Source: Actinomycetota bacterium (GTDB taxonomy: Bacteria > Actinomycetota > Thermoleophilia > Gaiellales > Gaiellaceae). From it: 35,813 nt of DNA. This document shows positions 7,523 to 18,500 of the stretch, in pieces (positions within the stretch are counted from its first letter, which is position 1; each line of letters begins with the position of its first letter). Both the position numbers and the translations under genes were made by a program. Location of the stretch: contig PMNA01000015.1 of NCBI GenBank assembly GCA_003162055.1, positions 42,368 to 78,180 on the forward strand. The letters run 5' to 3'. Under the pieces are notes generated by a model. The model had not been told where the DNA came from and ran no database searches. It was given only the letters and a program-made list of their open reading frames with translations.

Positions 7523-8851
7523 ATGACTGTTCCCCACAAACTCGGAGCGGTCGTCATGGCCGCGGGGCTCGGGACGCGCATGAACTCCGCGCTGCCGAAG
7601 CACCTGCATCCGATTCTCGGCCGGCGGATGGTGGACTGGGTGCTGGCGGCGGCGCAGGAGCTCGAGCTCGCTCGGGTCGTGGTCGTCGCCTCGGTGAGCA
7701 CCGCCGATCTCTTCCCCGGGCTCGATGTGGCCGTGCAGGAGCGACCGCTCGGGACGGGCGACGCCGTGCGCGCGGCGCGGGAACTGCTGGAAGGACAGGT
7801 CGACGAGATCCTTGTTCTCTCTGGAGACACCCCACTCCTCACCTCCGCTTTGCTGGGCAGGCTCGTCGAGACGCATCGGCAGGAGAAAGCCGCCGCAACC
7901 GTGCTCACCTTCTGCCCCGAGGACGTTCGCAGCTACGGGCGCGTGCTCCGCGACGAGAAGGGCGGTGTGAGCGCCATCGTCGAGGCCGCCGACGCCTCGC
8001 CAGAAGAGCTGGCCGTGCGCGAGGTCAACTCCTCCATCTACGTCTTCCAGGCCGACAAGCTCTGGCCGGCGCTGGAGCAGCTCGAGCCGGCGAACACCCA
8101 GGGCGAGCTCTACCTCACCGACGCGATCCGTAACCTCGTCGCCGAAAACGAGCCGGTAGGCGCCTGCATCGCGGAGGATCCGGTCGAGACCGAGGGCGTC
8201 AACACGCGAGTCGAGATGGCGGCCGCCGCGGCCATCCTGCGCGATCGAATAAACGGCGCGCACATGCTGGCTGGAGTAAGCATCGTCGATCCGAGCTCGA
8301 CCTGGATCGAGCCCTGCGTGGAGCTAGAGCCCGACTCCACCGTCCATCCTTTCTGCACGCTCAAAGGTCGCACCCGCGTGTGTAGCGGCGCCGAGGTCGG
8401 GCCTCAGGTCGTCGCCGTCGACGCCGAGATCGGCGAGAACGTGACGGTGGGCCCGTTCTGTTACCTGCGCCCGGGAACGGTGCTGGAGGCGGGCGCCAGG
8501 GCCGGTACCTTCGTCGAGATCAAGAACTCCCGCGTCGGCGAGGGAGCGAAGGTGCCGCATCTCTCGTACATCGGCGACAGCGAGGTCGGTGCCGGAACGA
8601 ATATCGCGGCCGGTGCGATCACGGCCAACTACCGTCCCGAGCTGGGGCCGGAGAAACAGAAGACGAAGATCGGACGTAACGTCCGAACCGGCGTGCACAA
8701 CTCGTTCGTGCCCCCGGTGGAGGTCGGGGACGGTGCGGTAATTGCAGCAGGTTCGGTGATCACAGACGACGTTCCGCCCGGCGCGCTTGCCATCGCCCGT
8801 ACGCGCCAGCTGAACAAGGAGGATTACGCTAGTGAGCCAGACGGCGACTGA
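7523..8851 (+). CDS. glmU: Bifunctional UDP-N-acetylglucosamine pyrophosphorylase / glucosamine-1-phosphate N-acetyltransferase
   Basis: GlmU acetylates glucosamine-1-phosphate and then uridylylates it to UDP-GlcNAc, the precursor of peptidoglycan. The N-terminal half has the pyrophosphorylase signature AAGLGTRM with SALPKHLHP; the C-terminal half is a left-handed beta-helix with hexapeptide repeats and the catalytic-region HLSYIGDSEVG motif. Two ATGs are possible. The Shine-Dalgarno GGAGAAG (7507-7513) directly abuts ATG 7514 but stands nine bases before ATG 7523, so 7523 (442 residues) is preferred. The 3' end overlaps prs by 20 bases, a pairing conserved in many Gram-positive bacteria. Confidence 0.96.
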   Translation: MTVPHKLGAVVMAAGLGTRMNSALPKHLHPILGRRMVDWVLAAAQELELARVVVVASVSTADLFPGLDVAVQERPLGTGDAVRAARELLEGQVDEILVLSGDTPLLTSALLGRLVETHRQEKAAATVLTFCPEDVRSYGRVLRDEKGGVSAIVEAADASPEELAVREVNSSIYVFQADKLWPALEQLEPANTQGELYLTDAIRNLVAENEPVGACIAEDPVETEGVNTRVEMAAAAAILRDRINGAHMLAGVSIVDPSSTWIEPCVELEPDSTVHPFCTLKGRTRVCSGAEVGPQVVAVDAEIGENVTVGPFCYLRPGTVLEAGARAGTFVEIKNSRVGEGAKVPHLSYIGDSEVGAGTNIAAGAITANYRPELGPEKQKTKIGRNVRTGVHNSFVPPVEVGDGAVIAAGSVITDDVPPGALAIARTRQLNKEDYASEPDGD

Positions 8852-9890
8852 CGACGCCCAGGTGGAGGATCTGGAAGGGGCCATGACGACCGATCCGGAA
8901 CCGGAGCAACGCTGGATCGAGCGCGGCCCGCGCAAGCGGCTGATGCTCTTTTCCGGGCGCTCGCACCCGGTGCTGGCGCAGCACATCGCCGACAAGCTCG
9001 GCATCGAGCTCGGAGCCGTCGAGCTGGAGACGTTCGCCAACGGCGAGACCTACTGCCACTACAAGGAGTCGATCCGTGGCAGCGATGTCTTTCTCGTGCA
9101 GACGGGCTGTCCGCCGGTCGATCGCAACCTGATGGAGCTGCTCCTGATGGCGCAGGCGGCCAAGCTCGCCTCCGCCAAGCGCATCACCGCCGTCATGCCC
9201 TGGTTCCCCTACTCCCGCCAGGAAAAGAAGTCCGCGCCCAGAGAGCCGATCTCGGCCAAGCTGGTGGCCGATTTCCTCCAGGATGCCGGCGTAGACCGCG
9301 TCCTCACGATGGATTTGCACGCCGGTCAGATTCAGGGCTTCTTCGACATCCCGGTCGATCACATGACCGCGCTGCCGCTCTTCGCCCAGTACTTCCGCGA
9401 CAAGGGACTCTCGGGCGAGAGCGTGGTCTCGGTCTCGCCGGATCCCGGGCGGGCCAAGATGGCGCGCAAGTTCGGACAGATGCTCGAGTGCGACATGGCC
9501 GTGATGAACAAGACCCGGCCGGCTCACGATCAGGCCGCGATCAGCCAGGTGATCGGTGACGTCACGGGCAAGGTCGCGCTGATGGGCGACGACATGATCG
9601 TCACCGGCGGAACTCTCATTGCCGCCGCCGCTGCGCTGAAGGAGGCGGGCGCGGTCAGCGTGCACGTCTTCGCCACGCACGGGCACTTTGCAGGCAACGC
9701 GATGGAGAAGCTGGCCGGCGCCGATCTGGCCGAGATCGTCGTCACCGACACGGTGCCGATCGACACGCTCAACCAGCCCGAGATGCTCGCCGTGCTACCG
9801 GTCTCGGGGCTGCTTGCCGAGACGATCCTCAGCGTCTTCACCGACGGGTCGGTATCGGAGATCTTCTCGGGCGAGAACCAGCTTTTTTAA
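8832..9890 (+). CDS. prs: Ribose-phosphate pyrophosphokinase (PRPP synthetase)
   Basis: Prs makes 5-phosphoribosyl-1-pyrophosphate from ribose-5-phosphate and ATP, feeding purine, pyrimidine, His and Trp synthesis. The 352-residue protein has FANGE near the N-terminus, RQEKK, the catalytic TMDLHAGQIQGFF histidine region, and the PRPP loop DDMIVTGGTL. An N-terminal extension of about 30 charged residues precedes the usual start of the fold. The GTG start at 8832 is supported by a near-perfect AAGGAGG (8817-8823) eight bases upstream, located inside glmU; the genes overlap by 20 bases and are surely co-translated. Confidence 0.96.
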   Translation: MSQTATDDAQVEDLEGAMTTDPEPEQRWIERGPRKRLMLFSGRSHPVLAQHIADKLGIELGAVELETFANGETYCHYKESIRGSDVFLVQTGCPPVDRNLMELLLMAQAAKLASAKRITAVMPWFPYSRQEKKSAPREPISAKLVADFLQDAGVDRVLTMDLHAGQIQGFFDIPVDHMTALPLFAQYFRDKGLSGESVVSVSPDPGRAKMARKFGQMLECDMAVMNKTRPAHDQAAISQVIGDVTGKVALMGDDMIVTGGTLIAAAAALKEAGAVSVHVFATHGHFAGNAMEKLAGADLAEIVVTDTVPIDTLNQPEMLAVLPVSGLLAETILSVFTDGSVSEIFSGENQLF

Positions 9891-9891
9891 C

Positions 9892-9917
9892 GGCAGGAAA
9901 TCTCACGATTTCCTGCC
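9892..9917 (+). terminator. Hairpin after prs
   Basis: GGCAGGAAATC (9892-9902) and GATTTCCTGCC (9907-9917) form a perfect 11-bp stem with a TCAC loop directly after the prs stop codon. No T-run follows, so this is a terminator-like or mRNA 3'-end-stabilising hairpin. Confidence 0.65.
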
Positions 9918-10047
9918 GAGGGCTTTCGAGCTGCGATGACGTATCGGGACGCGGGAACGGGGCGGGAAGAGCGCGGAAAACGTCGGAAAGAACGCTCTCG
10001 GACGTTCCTCATTGACCTATGACCGTCGAAGACGTCAGACTAAGCAA

Positions 10048-10728
10048 ATGCGAATTCTCGTAGTAGACGACGAGCAGCCCCTGCGCGAAGCGCTCGAGCG
10101 GGCGCTCAAGGTTGAGAACTACGAAGTCGAGACGCTCGAGAACGGCGCTCTGGCGCTGGAGCGGATGAAGAACGCCGGTAACGAGATCGACGCCATCGTC
10201 CTGGACGTGTTGATGCCCGGAATCGACGGGCTCGAGGTTTGTCGTCGTCTGCGCGCCGCGGGCGACAAGACGCCGGTGCTGATGCTGACCGCCCGGGTCG
10301 AGGTCGAAGATCGAGTCGCCGGGCTCGACGCGGGTGCTGACGACTACGTGACCAAGCCCTTCGATCTCGAGGAGTTGCTGGCACGTCTGCGCGCCCTCCT
10401 GCGCAGGGCTGGCAGCCCCAGCGATCAGGTGCTTCGCTTCGCCGATCTCGTTCTCGACCCGGTAGCTCACGAGGTGCACCGCGGCGATCGCCTGATCGAG
10501 GTCACGCGCACCGAGTTCCTGCTGCTCGAGCTGTTCCTGCTCAATCCGCGCCAGGTGCTCTCGCGCTCGATCATCTTCGAGCGGGTCTGGGGCTACGACT
10601 TCGGGCCTAGCTCAAACTCGCTCGAGGTCTACATCGGCTACCTGCGGCGCAAGACGGAGGCCGGGGGAGAGCCGCGCCTGGTCCACACCGTACGTGGTGT
10701 CGGCTACATCCTCCGCGAAGCCGCCTAG
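10048..10728 (+). CDS. OmpR/PhoB-family response regulator
   Basis: The receiver domain has acidic pair D7-D8, phospho-accepting D53 in VLDVLMPG, and the conserved K103 (TKPF). A C-terminal winged helix DNA-binding domain (about residues 125-226) ends in [10 protein letters not shown], typical of OmpR-type regulators such as MprA/PhoP. ATG 10048 places RILVVDDE at residue 2. An in-frame TTG at 10012 would add 12 residues but is not needed. The start has no Shine-Dalgarno. A TTGACC (10012-10017) and a weak -10 CAGACT (10036-10041) would put the transcript start at about the ATG itself. It is paired with the kinase that follows and is expected to regulate its own and unknown targets. Confidence 0.93.
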   Translation: MRILVVDDEQPLREALERALKVENYEVETLENGALALERMKNAGNEIDAIVLDVLMPGIDGLEVCRRLRAAGDKTPVLMLTARVEVEDRVAGLDAGADDYVTKPFDLEELLARLRALLRRAGSPSDQVLRFADLVLDPVAHEVHRGDRLIEVTRTEFLLLELFLLNPRQVLSRSIIFERVWGYDFGPSSNSLEVYIGYLRRKTEAGGEPRLVHTVRGVGYILREAA

Positions 10729-10738
10729 GAGTCGCACG

Positions 10739-12121
10739 ATGAGCTTTCGTCTGCGCCTGATAGTCGTGTCGGCGCTGGCCGTAGCCGCCACGATCGCGCT
10801 TGTCTCGGGCACTGTCTATTGGAGCGTGCGGGGGCAGCTTTACAGCGAGCTACGCAACTCGCTACGGGATCGAGCGGCTCAGGCGACCACCTTTCCGAAG
10901 AACGCTACTGGCGTTAGTCCGACGAAGTGCTATACGAACTACTCGCACCCCTTAGTTGCGCGGCTCGGCGGCTACTTCCAAATGATCGATGCGAGCGGCC
11001 AGGTGAGTCATCCGGCTGGGTTCCCGAAGGGGGCGAGCCTGCCTGTGACGGGAAATGACAGACAGGTCGCCACCAACCGGATCGCCTCGTATTTCCGCAA
11101 GGGCACCGTATCCGGTCGGGGGCGCGGCGCCGATCGAATTCCTGTTTACGTTTATGTCGTTCATCTGGCACCAGACAACTCCAACTGCGCTCTCGAAGTG
11201 GCTCGTCCTCTGGCCTCGGTCACGGAACCGATGCAACGGTTGAAGGTCGTGCTCTCGGTCGTCAGTCTCGCCGGTATCGGTCTTGCGATCGTGCTCGGCT
11301 GGGTCATCGCCGGTATGGCGCTTCGGCCCGTGCGGCGCATGACCGAGGCCAGCGAGCACGTCGCTCGCACACGCGATCTTTCCGGTCGTATCGAGATGCG
11401 TGGTCGCGACGAGCTCGCGCGTCTTGCCCGGTCCTTCAACACCATGCTCGAGGCGCTCGACGTATCGCTGCACTCCCAGCGCCAACTCGTCGCCGACGCT
11501 TCGCACGAGCTCAGGACTCCGCTGACGACCGCCAAGACGAACGTCGACGTCCTGCGGCGCACCGAGCTTCCGAAGGAAGAGCGGGACTTGATCCTGCACG
11601 ATGTCAGCCAGCAGATCGACGAGCTGGCTGTACTCGTGACCGATATCGTCGACCTCGCCCGTGGCGTCGAGCCCAATCTCGAGATCGAGGACGTGCGCCT
11701 CGATCTGCTCGTCGAGCAGACGGTAGAGCGCGCGCGTCGGCTCTCGCCCAGGAGCACGTTCACCCTCGAGCTCGAGCCGTGCCTCGTTCGTGGTGTCCCG
11801 AGCAGGCTAGAGCGCGCGGTCGCGAACCTTCTCGACAACGCCTGCAAGTGGAGCCCGCCCGAGGCGCCGATCGAGGTGAAGGTGAGCCGCGGCACGGTGA
11901 GCGTCCGCGATCACGGGCAGGGCATCGACGATGCTGATCTACCGCTCGTCTTCGACCGCTTTTACCGGGCGTCGTCGGCAAGGTCGCTTCCGGGGACCGG
12001 TCTCGGCCTGGCGATCGTGCGCCAAGTCGCCGAGTCGAACGGCGGCCGCGTATCGGTCGAGCGCCCGAGCGACGGCGGAGCGCTACTGCGCATCGAGCTC
12101 CCCTGTATCGACGAGAGCTGA
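10739..12121 (+). CDS. Membrane sensor histidine kinase
   Basis: This is the partner of the response regulator just upstream. A transmembrane helix (about residues 6-30) is followed by an extracytoplasmic sensor region (to about 165). A second helix comes next, then a HAMP domain, HisKA with ADASHELRTPLTT (phospho-His near 256), and HATPase_c with NLLDNACKWSPP, DHGQGI and GTGLGLAIV, all intact. The sensor region contains two cysteines (TKCYT and SNCAL) that could form a disulfide. ATG 10739 has GGAG (10729-10732) overlapping the regulator's stop codon, so translation is coupled. The 460-residue layout resembles MprB-type kinases; the signal is unknown. Confidence 0.93.
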   Translation: MSFRLRLIVVSALAVAATIALVSGTVYWSVRGQLYSELRNSLRDRAAQATTFPKNATGVSPTKCYTNYSHPLVARLGGYFQMIDASGQVSHPAGFPKGASLPVTGNDRQVATNRIASYFRKGTVSGRGRGADRIPVYVYVVHLAPDNSNCALEVARPLASVTEPMQRLKVVLSVVSLAGIGLAIVLGWVIAGMALRPVRRMTEASEHVARTRDLSGRIEMRGRDELARLARSFNTMLEALDVSLHSQRQLVADASHELRTPLTTAKTNVDVLRRTELPKEERDLILHDVSQQIDELAVLVTDIVDLARGVEPNLEIEDVRLDLLVEQTVERARRLSPRSTFTLELEPCLVRGVPSRLERAVANLLDNACKWSPPEAPIEVKVSRGTVSVRDHGQGIDDADLPLVFDRFYRASSARSLPGTGLGLAIVRQVAESNGGRVSVERPSDGGALLRIELPCIDES

Positions 12122-12187
12122 CCTCTCCTCTCGAAGCCCAACGCTGCCTTTAGGGGCTCTTTATCTCGCCGCGCTTTCATCGCTGAG

Positions 12188-14143
12188 ATGAACACGTCAC
12201 CGGTCGGGCTTCCGCGCAAAAGACGACGAGGTACCCGGCTCTTACTGCTCGTTGCCCTTTGTCTGCCGATCGCCCTCGACGCCGCGGCGGTCGGCTTCTC
12301 TCGCGCACGCGATCTTCCCTACCAAGATGCGGCGCTACCGGCGGCAAGCCGAGCCGATGACCTGCTCGGGCGAATGACGTTGGCCGAGAAGGTCGGTCAA
12401 CTCGCTCAGGTGCACGTGGCCAAGCTGACGTCCGATTCCGTCCTGGACGAGGTCTTCGCCGACGAAGGGGTCGGGTCGATTCTGAGCGGCGGCGGCGAGT
12501 TGCCGGGCGGCACGAACACGCCTCGTGCCTGGGCGGAGGGGATCAACAGGATCCAGAAAGCGGCGCTCGACCGCTCGCGGCTGCAGATTCCGATTCTCTA
12601 TGGCGCCGACGCGCCGCACGGCCTTTCGCCTGTGCTCGGCTCGGTCATCTTCCCGCAGCAGATCGGTATGGGAGCGACGCGCGATCCGGCGCTCGTTCGC
12701 CAGGTGGCGGCGGTCACGGCGCGAGGAGCGAGTGCGCTCGGGATCCGCTGGATCTTCGGGCCGGTCGCCGACGTATCCCGCGACCTGCGCTGGGGCCGAT
12801 ATTACGAGACTTACAGCGAGGACCCGACACTGGCCTCGTCGCTGGTCGTGGCTACGGTGCGTGGACTTCAGGGCAACAGCTCGAGCCAGCTCGTGGTTGC
12901 CGCTACCGCGAAGCACTTCATTGGCTACTCGCAGCCGCGGAGTGGCCGGGACAGATTCCCGGTGACTCTCTCGTCCGCGGCGCTGACGAAGTGGTTTGTT
13001 CCGCCCTTCCAGGCGGCTGTGGATGCGGGCGCGGCCACTGTCATGACCCAGCACAGCGCGGTCAACGGCACTCCCGTCGTCGCATCGCATGAGCTTGCCA
13101 CTGACTTGCTGCGCGGCACGATGCGCTTCGGCGGTGTGCTCATCTCCGATTGGGGCGATGTCGCCGACCTCTATTGCCCGGGCGGCAATCCGCCCAACCC
13201 GAAATTTACCTGCCTCGCCTCGAGCCCGAAAGACGCCGTGCGGCGCGCGCTCAACGCCGGCCTCGACGTCACGATGATTCCCGACGACTCGGCTCAGTTC
13301 ACAAGCTCTTTGATCGAGCTTGTGCAAAGCGGCGCCGTCTCGACAGAGCGCCTCGACGAAGCGGTGAAGCGTGTGCTCACACTCAAGTTCGAGCTCGGCC
13401 TGTTCGAGCAACCCTATGTCGACGCCTCTCGAGCCCGGGCAGGCGTGATCGCCGCAAGCGATCGCAGGCTCGCGCGCAAGGCCGTCGATCGGTCGCTCAC
13501 GTTGCTCAAGAACCGTCACCACATACTTCCGCTGAAGAAACGTGGCGGCCCGCTCTTGGTCGTCGGCCCGGCCGCGACGAGCGTCTCCCGGCAGATGGGC
13601 GGCTGGACGATCGGCTGGCAGGGGATCCCGGCGGGCGCCAAGCCGCCCGCTGTGACCATCCTTCAGGGCATTCGCGAGGCTGTCGGAGCCAAGAAGGTGC
13701 TCAGCGCCAACTGGCGCAGCAAGACGGATATCCGCGCCAAAGCGAAGAAGGCGCGCGCAATCGTCGTTGCTATCGGCGAGAAGGCCTACGCCGAGTGGTA
13801 CGGCGACAACCCGCGCGGAGCGCTTGCGGCCAACCAGGTGCGACTGGTCAAGGCGGCCGAAGCGACCGGCAAGCCGGTCGTGCTGCTGCTCGTAGCCGGG
13901 CGTCCGCTGATGATCACCAACCTCGTCAAGAAGTCGGACGCCTTCCTGATGGCCTACCTCCCGGGCACAGAGGCCGGTCACGGTGTGGCGGACGTTCTGT
14001 TCGGCCGGGTGTCGCCGCGCGGCAAGCTGCCGGTGAGCTGGCCGGCGTCGATCAAGGACGTGCCGATGGTGAAGGGAATCCGCCTCAAGGACGGCAAGCG
14101 CGCGAAGCCGCTTTTCGCTTACGGCACGGGTCTGAGCTACTGA
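12188..14143 (+). CDS. Secreted glycoside hydrolase family 3 protein (beta-glucosidase type)
   Basis: GH3 enzymes release terminal beta-linked sugars, most often glucose, by a retaining mechanism. The 651-residue protein has a basic start and hydrophobic signal sequence (about 14-36), an N-terminal TIM-barrel domain with the nucleophile in LISDWGDV (D321), KHFIGYSQ substrate-site residues, and a C-terminal alpha/beta sandwich. IGEKAYAEWYGDN contains a Glu placed like the acid/base of plant exo-glucanases. It ends at AYGTGLSY without the fibronectin-III tail of many GH3 enzymes. The signal points to export. It may supply sugars or recycle wall or storage glucans; the substrate cannot be read from sequence. 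A long reverse frame here is a shadow. Confidence 0.92.
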   Translation: MNTSPVGLPRKRRRGTRLLLLVALCLPIALDAAAVGFSRARDLPYQDAALPAASRADDLLGRMTLAEKVGQLAQVHVAKLTSDSVLDEVFADEGVGSILSGGGELPGGTNTPRAWAEGINRIQKAALDRSRLQIPILYGADAPHGLSPVLGSVIFPQQIGMGATRDPALVRQVAAVTARGASALGIRWIFGPVADVSRDLRWGRYYETYSEDPTLASSLVVATVRGLQGNSSSQLVVAATAKHFIGYSQPRSGRDRFPVTLSSAALTKWFVPPFQAAVDAGAATVMTQHSAVNGTPVVASHELATDLLRGTMRFGGVLISDWGDVADLYCPGGNPPNPKFTCLASSPKDAVRRALNAGLDVTMIPDDSAQFTSSLIELVQSGAVSTERLDEAVKRVLTLKFELGLFEQPYVDASRARAGVIAASDRRLARKAVDRSLTLLKNRHHILPLKKRGGPLLVVGPAATSVSRQMGGWTIGWQGIPAGAKPPAVTILQGIREAVGAKKVLSANWRSKTDIRAKAKKARAIVVAIGEKAYAEWYGDNPRGALAANQVRLVKAAEATGKPVVLLLVAGRPLMITNLVKKSDAFLMAYLPGTEAGHGVADVLFGRVSPRGKLPVSWPASIKDVPMVKGIRLKDGKRAKPLFAYGTGLSY

Positions 14144-14183
14144 GTCCTATCGCCTCAGCGGGCGCGCGATGCGCTCAGGTCGC

Positions 14184-14189
14184 TACACT
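14184..14189 (+). promoter_or_regulatory. -10 box of rplY, leaderless arrangement
   Basis: TACACT ends eight bases before the GTG at 14198, and no Shine-Dalgarno lies between. Transcription should begin within a base or two of the start codon, so rplY is probably read from a leaderless mRNA, as is common in Actinomycetota. Confidence 0.55.
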
Positions 14190-14197
14190 TCGGCGCC

Positions 14198-14875
<678 letters not shown>

Positions 14876-15472
14876 ATGGGCTGGCTTCGTCGAGACAGGT
14901 CGGTCTCGACGCTGGATCTGCTCATCGCCGGCCTGGGCAACCCCGGGCGCGAATACGCCCGCAACCGCCACAACGTCGGCTTCATGGTCGTCGAGGAACT
15001 GGCTCGGCGCCACGACGCGCGCTTCCGGGCCAAGTTCCATGGGCGCCTGGCCGAGTTGAGGCTGGAGCGAAGCCGGCTCGCGCTGCTCGAGCCCGAGACC
15101 TTCATGAACGAGTCCGGCCGTTCGCTGGTCGCCGCGGCGCACTACTTCAAGCTCGAGCCGGAACATCTTCTCGTCGTGCACGACGACGTCGATCTGGAGC
15201 TCGGTCGCTTACAGGTGCGAATGGGAGGTGGCCTCGCGGGACACAACGGTCTGCGCTCGATTGCGACGGCGCTGGCGACGAAGGAGTTTCTCCGCCTGCG
15301 CGTGGGCGTCGGGCGGCCCGGCCGCGGCGACCGGCGTTCGGTGGCCGATTTCGTGCTCTCCAATTTCGATCCCGAGACCGACGTTGCGGAGATCGTCTCT
15401 CGTGCCGCAGACGCTGTTGAGCTGCTCGCCGGCGAGGGTCTCGATACCGCGCAGGCCCGATTCAACTCCTGA
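14876..15472 (+). CDS. pth: Peptidyl-tRNA hydrolase
   Basis: Pth frees tRNAs from peptidyl-tRNAs released by stalled ribosomes. The 198-residue protein carries GLGNPG (Asn22), the catalytic His32 in NRHNVGF, the FMNESG segment, and HDDVDL with the conserved Asp. The preferred ATG 14876 immediately follows the rplY stop; it adds about 12 residues before the usual start (LIAGLGNPG), and no better internal start is obvious. The rplY-pth-mfd order is conserved in many bacteria. Confidence 0.96.
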   Translation: MGWLRRDRSVSTLDLLIAGLGNPGREYARNRHNVGFMVVEELARRHDARFRAKFHGRLAELRLERSRLALLEPETFMNESGRSLVAAAHYFKLEPEHLLVVHDDVDLELGRLQVRMGGGLAGHNGLRSIATALATKEFLRLRVGVGRPGRGDRRSVADFVLSNFDPETDVAEIVSRAADAVELLAGEGLDTAQARFNS

Positions 15473-15508
15473 GTAGGCCCTCGGTTCGAGCGGGCGGTGG
15501 GTGCGGGC

Positions 15509-15537
15509 TACACTGATCCCGCGGAACGAAAGTTCCG
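15509..15537 (+). promoter_or_regulatory. mfd promoter -10 and 5'-terminal GNRA hairpin
   Basis: TACACT (15509-15514) would start transcription near 15521, exactly where a perfect hairpin begins: CGGAAC (15522-15527), loop GAAA, GTTCCG (15532-15537). The mRNA would thus carry a tetraloop stem at its very 5' end, eight bases before ATG 15546. No convincing -35 and no Shine-Dalgarno are visible. Confidence 0.5.
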
Positions 15538-15545
15538 TTGCAGCT

Positions 15546-18500
15546 ATGGACCGACCAGTTCTTCACACCTTCGTACGTGAGCTCGCAGGCCACGAGCGCC
15601 TAGCGAGTTTCGCTGCTGCGCTTCCCACGCGCGCGCGTGTTTCCGAGCCGGCGCTGCCCCTTCTCGTCAGCGCTCTGCACGAGCGGCTCGAGCGGGCGCT
15701 CACCGTTCTGGTCGCCGACGACGAGGACGCGCGCGATCTCGCCGAGGCTGCGGGCTGGTTCCTGGGCGAAGACGAGGTCGCCTTCCTGCCCAGCCGCGGT
15801 GTTCGCTGGGACTCGGGGCTGGCGCCGGCCGCCCACCTGATCGGTGAGCGGGCCCGCGCCCTGGAGGTGCTGGCCGCCGGAGGACTGGTCATCGTCTCGG
15901 CGACGGCTCTCGCCGAGGGTATGCCGCCGCCCGAGCTCAGGCCTGCGGCGATCAGGCTTCGCGCGGGCGACCGAAGGAGCCTGGAAGAGATCTCGCTCGA
16001 GCTGGCCGGCGCGGGCTACGAGCGGGTCGAGCGGGTGGAGGAGCGCGGTCAGTTCGCCGTCCGCGGCGGCCTCGTCGACATCTTCCCGGCGAGCGGACGC
16101 GACCCCCTGCGGATCGAGCTCTTCGCCGACGAGATCGAGCAGATGCGCGCCTTCTCGCCCTTCACGCAGCGCACGCTGCACGAGGTCGAGCAAGTGCTCG
16201 TCCAGCCCGCCGCCGAGTGGGGGGTCGGTCTCGCCGCGTCGCTGGAGGAGGAGGGAAAGGCGTTCGCGCCTCCCGCGCCGCTCGTCTCGCCGCTTACCTC
16301 GGCGCCCGATCTCGTCTGGCAGCGCGAGGAGGTCGAGCGGGTCTGGCGCGAGGAATTGGAGCTCGATCCCTTGCCGCTGGAGGGCGTGAGCGAGCTCGAT
16401 CCGTTTCCGCACGGGCAGTCCTTCACGTTTGAGGCGCAGCGACCGGCGATCGCCGCACGCGGCTTGAGCGAGGCCGAGCGAGATCTCGGCTCGTTCGTGC
16501 GTGGCGGTCAGCGCGTCGTCGTCGCCTTCCCGCATCGCGGCGAGGCACTTCGCACGGGCAGCCGCCTGCGCTCGCTTGCGGCGCCGCTGATCGAGCCGGG
16601 CGAAGAGCTGGCGCGAGAAGGAGACCTTCACTTCGCGGTCTCACCGGCTCGGCGCGGGCTGGTCTGGCGCGAGCTCGGTCTCGTTCTCCTGCCGGCGAGC
16701 CAGGTCTTCCGCAAGCGGCCGTCCAGGGAGGCGCCGCGGATCGGGCGCGCGCTGCAGTCCTTCTCCGACCTGCGCCCGGGCGACTACGTGGTGCACGAAG
16801 ACCAGGGCGTCGGCAAGCTGGAGACCTTCGAGACCAAGAAGGTCGCCGGCGTTACGCGCGACTACCTGCTGCTGGCCTTCAAGGGCGACGATCGCCTCTA
16901 CGTTCCGCACGAGCAGATCGGCAAGGTCTCGCGCTACATCGGCGCCGACGGCAAGGCGCCCGCTCTCTCCAAGCTCGGCGGCAAGGCCTGGCAGCTGCTC
17001 AAGTCGCGGGCGCGGGTCAATGTGCACGAGCTGGCCGGCGAGCTGCTCTCGCTCTACGCCCAGCGCCAGCGGGTGGAGGGAGTTGCCTACGACCTCGATC
17101 AGCCCTGGCTGGAGCAGCTGGAGGCGAGCTTCTCCTTCCGCGAGACGGAGGATCAGGCCCGCGCGATCGAGGCGGTCAAGGAGGATCTGGAGGCGCCGCG
17201 CCCGATGGATCGGCTGGTCTGCGGCGACGTGGGCTTCGGCAAGACCGAGATCGCCGTTCGCGCCGCCTTCGCCGTCACGCTGAACGGTCGCCAGACGCTC
17301 GTGCTGGCACCGACCACCGTGCTCGCCGAGCAGCACTGGAACACCTTCCGCGAGCGATACCGCGACTTTCCCGTGCGGGTCGAGATGGTCTCGCGCTTCC
17401 GCAAGCCCGCAGAGGCCAAGCGCATCCTGGCCGACTTCCGCGAGGGCAAGATCGACGTGCTGATCGGCACACACCGCGTTCTGTCGCGCGACGTGGTCGC
17501 CAAGGATCTCGGCCTGGTGGTGCTCGACGAGGAGCAACGCTTCGGAGTCGCTCAAAAGGAGCTTCTCCGCTCGCTTCGGCTGGAGGTGGACGTGCTCACG
17601 CTCAGCGCCACGCCGATTCCGCGCACCCTGCACATGTCGCTCGCCGGCCTGCGCGACATCTCGACGATCGAGACGCCGCCCGACGGGCGCCAACCGATCC
17701 GGACCTACGTCGGTGCCTATGACGAGGGGCTGATCAAGAGTGCGCTAGATCGCGAGCATGCCCGCGGCGGCCAGTCCTTCTATCTGCACAACCGAGTCGA
17801 GACGATCGAGGAGACGGCCGAGCATCTGCGTCAGCTCTGCCCCGGGCTGACGATGCTCGTCGCGCACGGCAAGATGCGCGAGCGCCAGCTCGAAGAAAGG
17901 GTGCTCGCCTTCCTGCACGGCGAGGCCGACGTGCTCGTCTCGACCACGATCATCGAGTCGGGGCTGGACATTCCGCAGGCCAACACACTGGTGATCGAGC
18001 GGGCGGATACGCTCGGCTTGGCCCAGCTCTACCAGATCCGCGGCCGCGTCGGCCGCTCCGATCGCGTCGCACACGCCTTCCTTTTCTACCCCAGCGCCGA
18101 GGATCTCTCGCACGAGGCTCGCATGCGCCTGGCCACGCTGGCCGACCACACCGAGCTGGGGGCCGGGCTCGCGATCGCGATGCGCGACCTGGAGCTACGC
18201 GGGGCCGGCGAGTTGCTCGGCGATGAGCAGTCCGGCCATGTGGCCGCGGTCGGCTTCGAGCTCTACGTGGAGATGCTCGAGGAGGCGGTCGCCGAGCTGT
18301 CGGGCAAGCGCCACGCCACGCCGCGCCCGCTCCGGGTGGACGCCCGAATCGACGCCTACATCCCCGCCGGCTACGTGTCCTCCGAGGCGCTCAAGATCGA
18401 TCTGCACCGGCGCCTCGCGCTGGTCGGAGACGAGGACGAGCTGCGCGAGCTGGAGGCCTCCTGTGAGGATCGCTTCGGGCCGCTGCCGGAGCCCGTCGCC

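Noticed and set aside
12335-13981. 548-codon antisense frame over the GH3 gene
   Set aside because: Codon-bias shadow; Arg/Gly/Ala-rich with no motifs.
15501-15545. Upstream GTG start for mfd at 15501
   Set aside because: The added residues would be read through the -10 box and the GNRA hairpin; ATG 15546 begins the homologous part.
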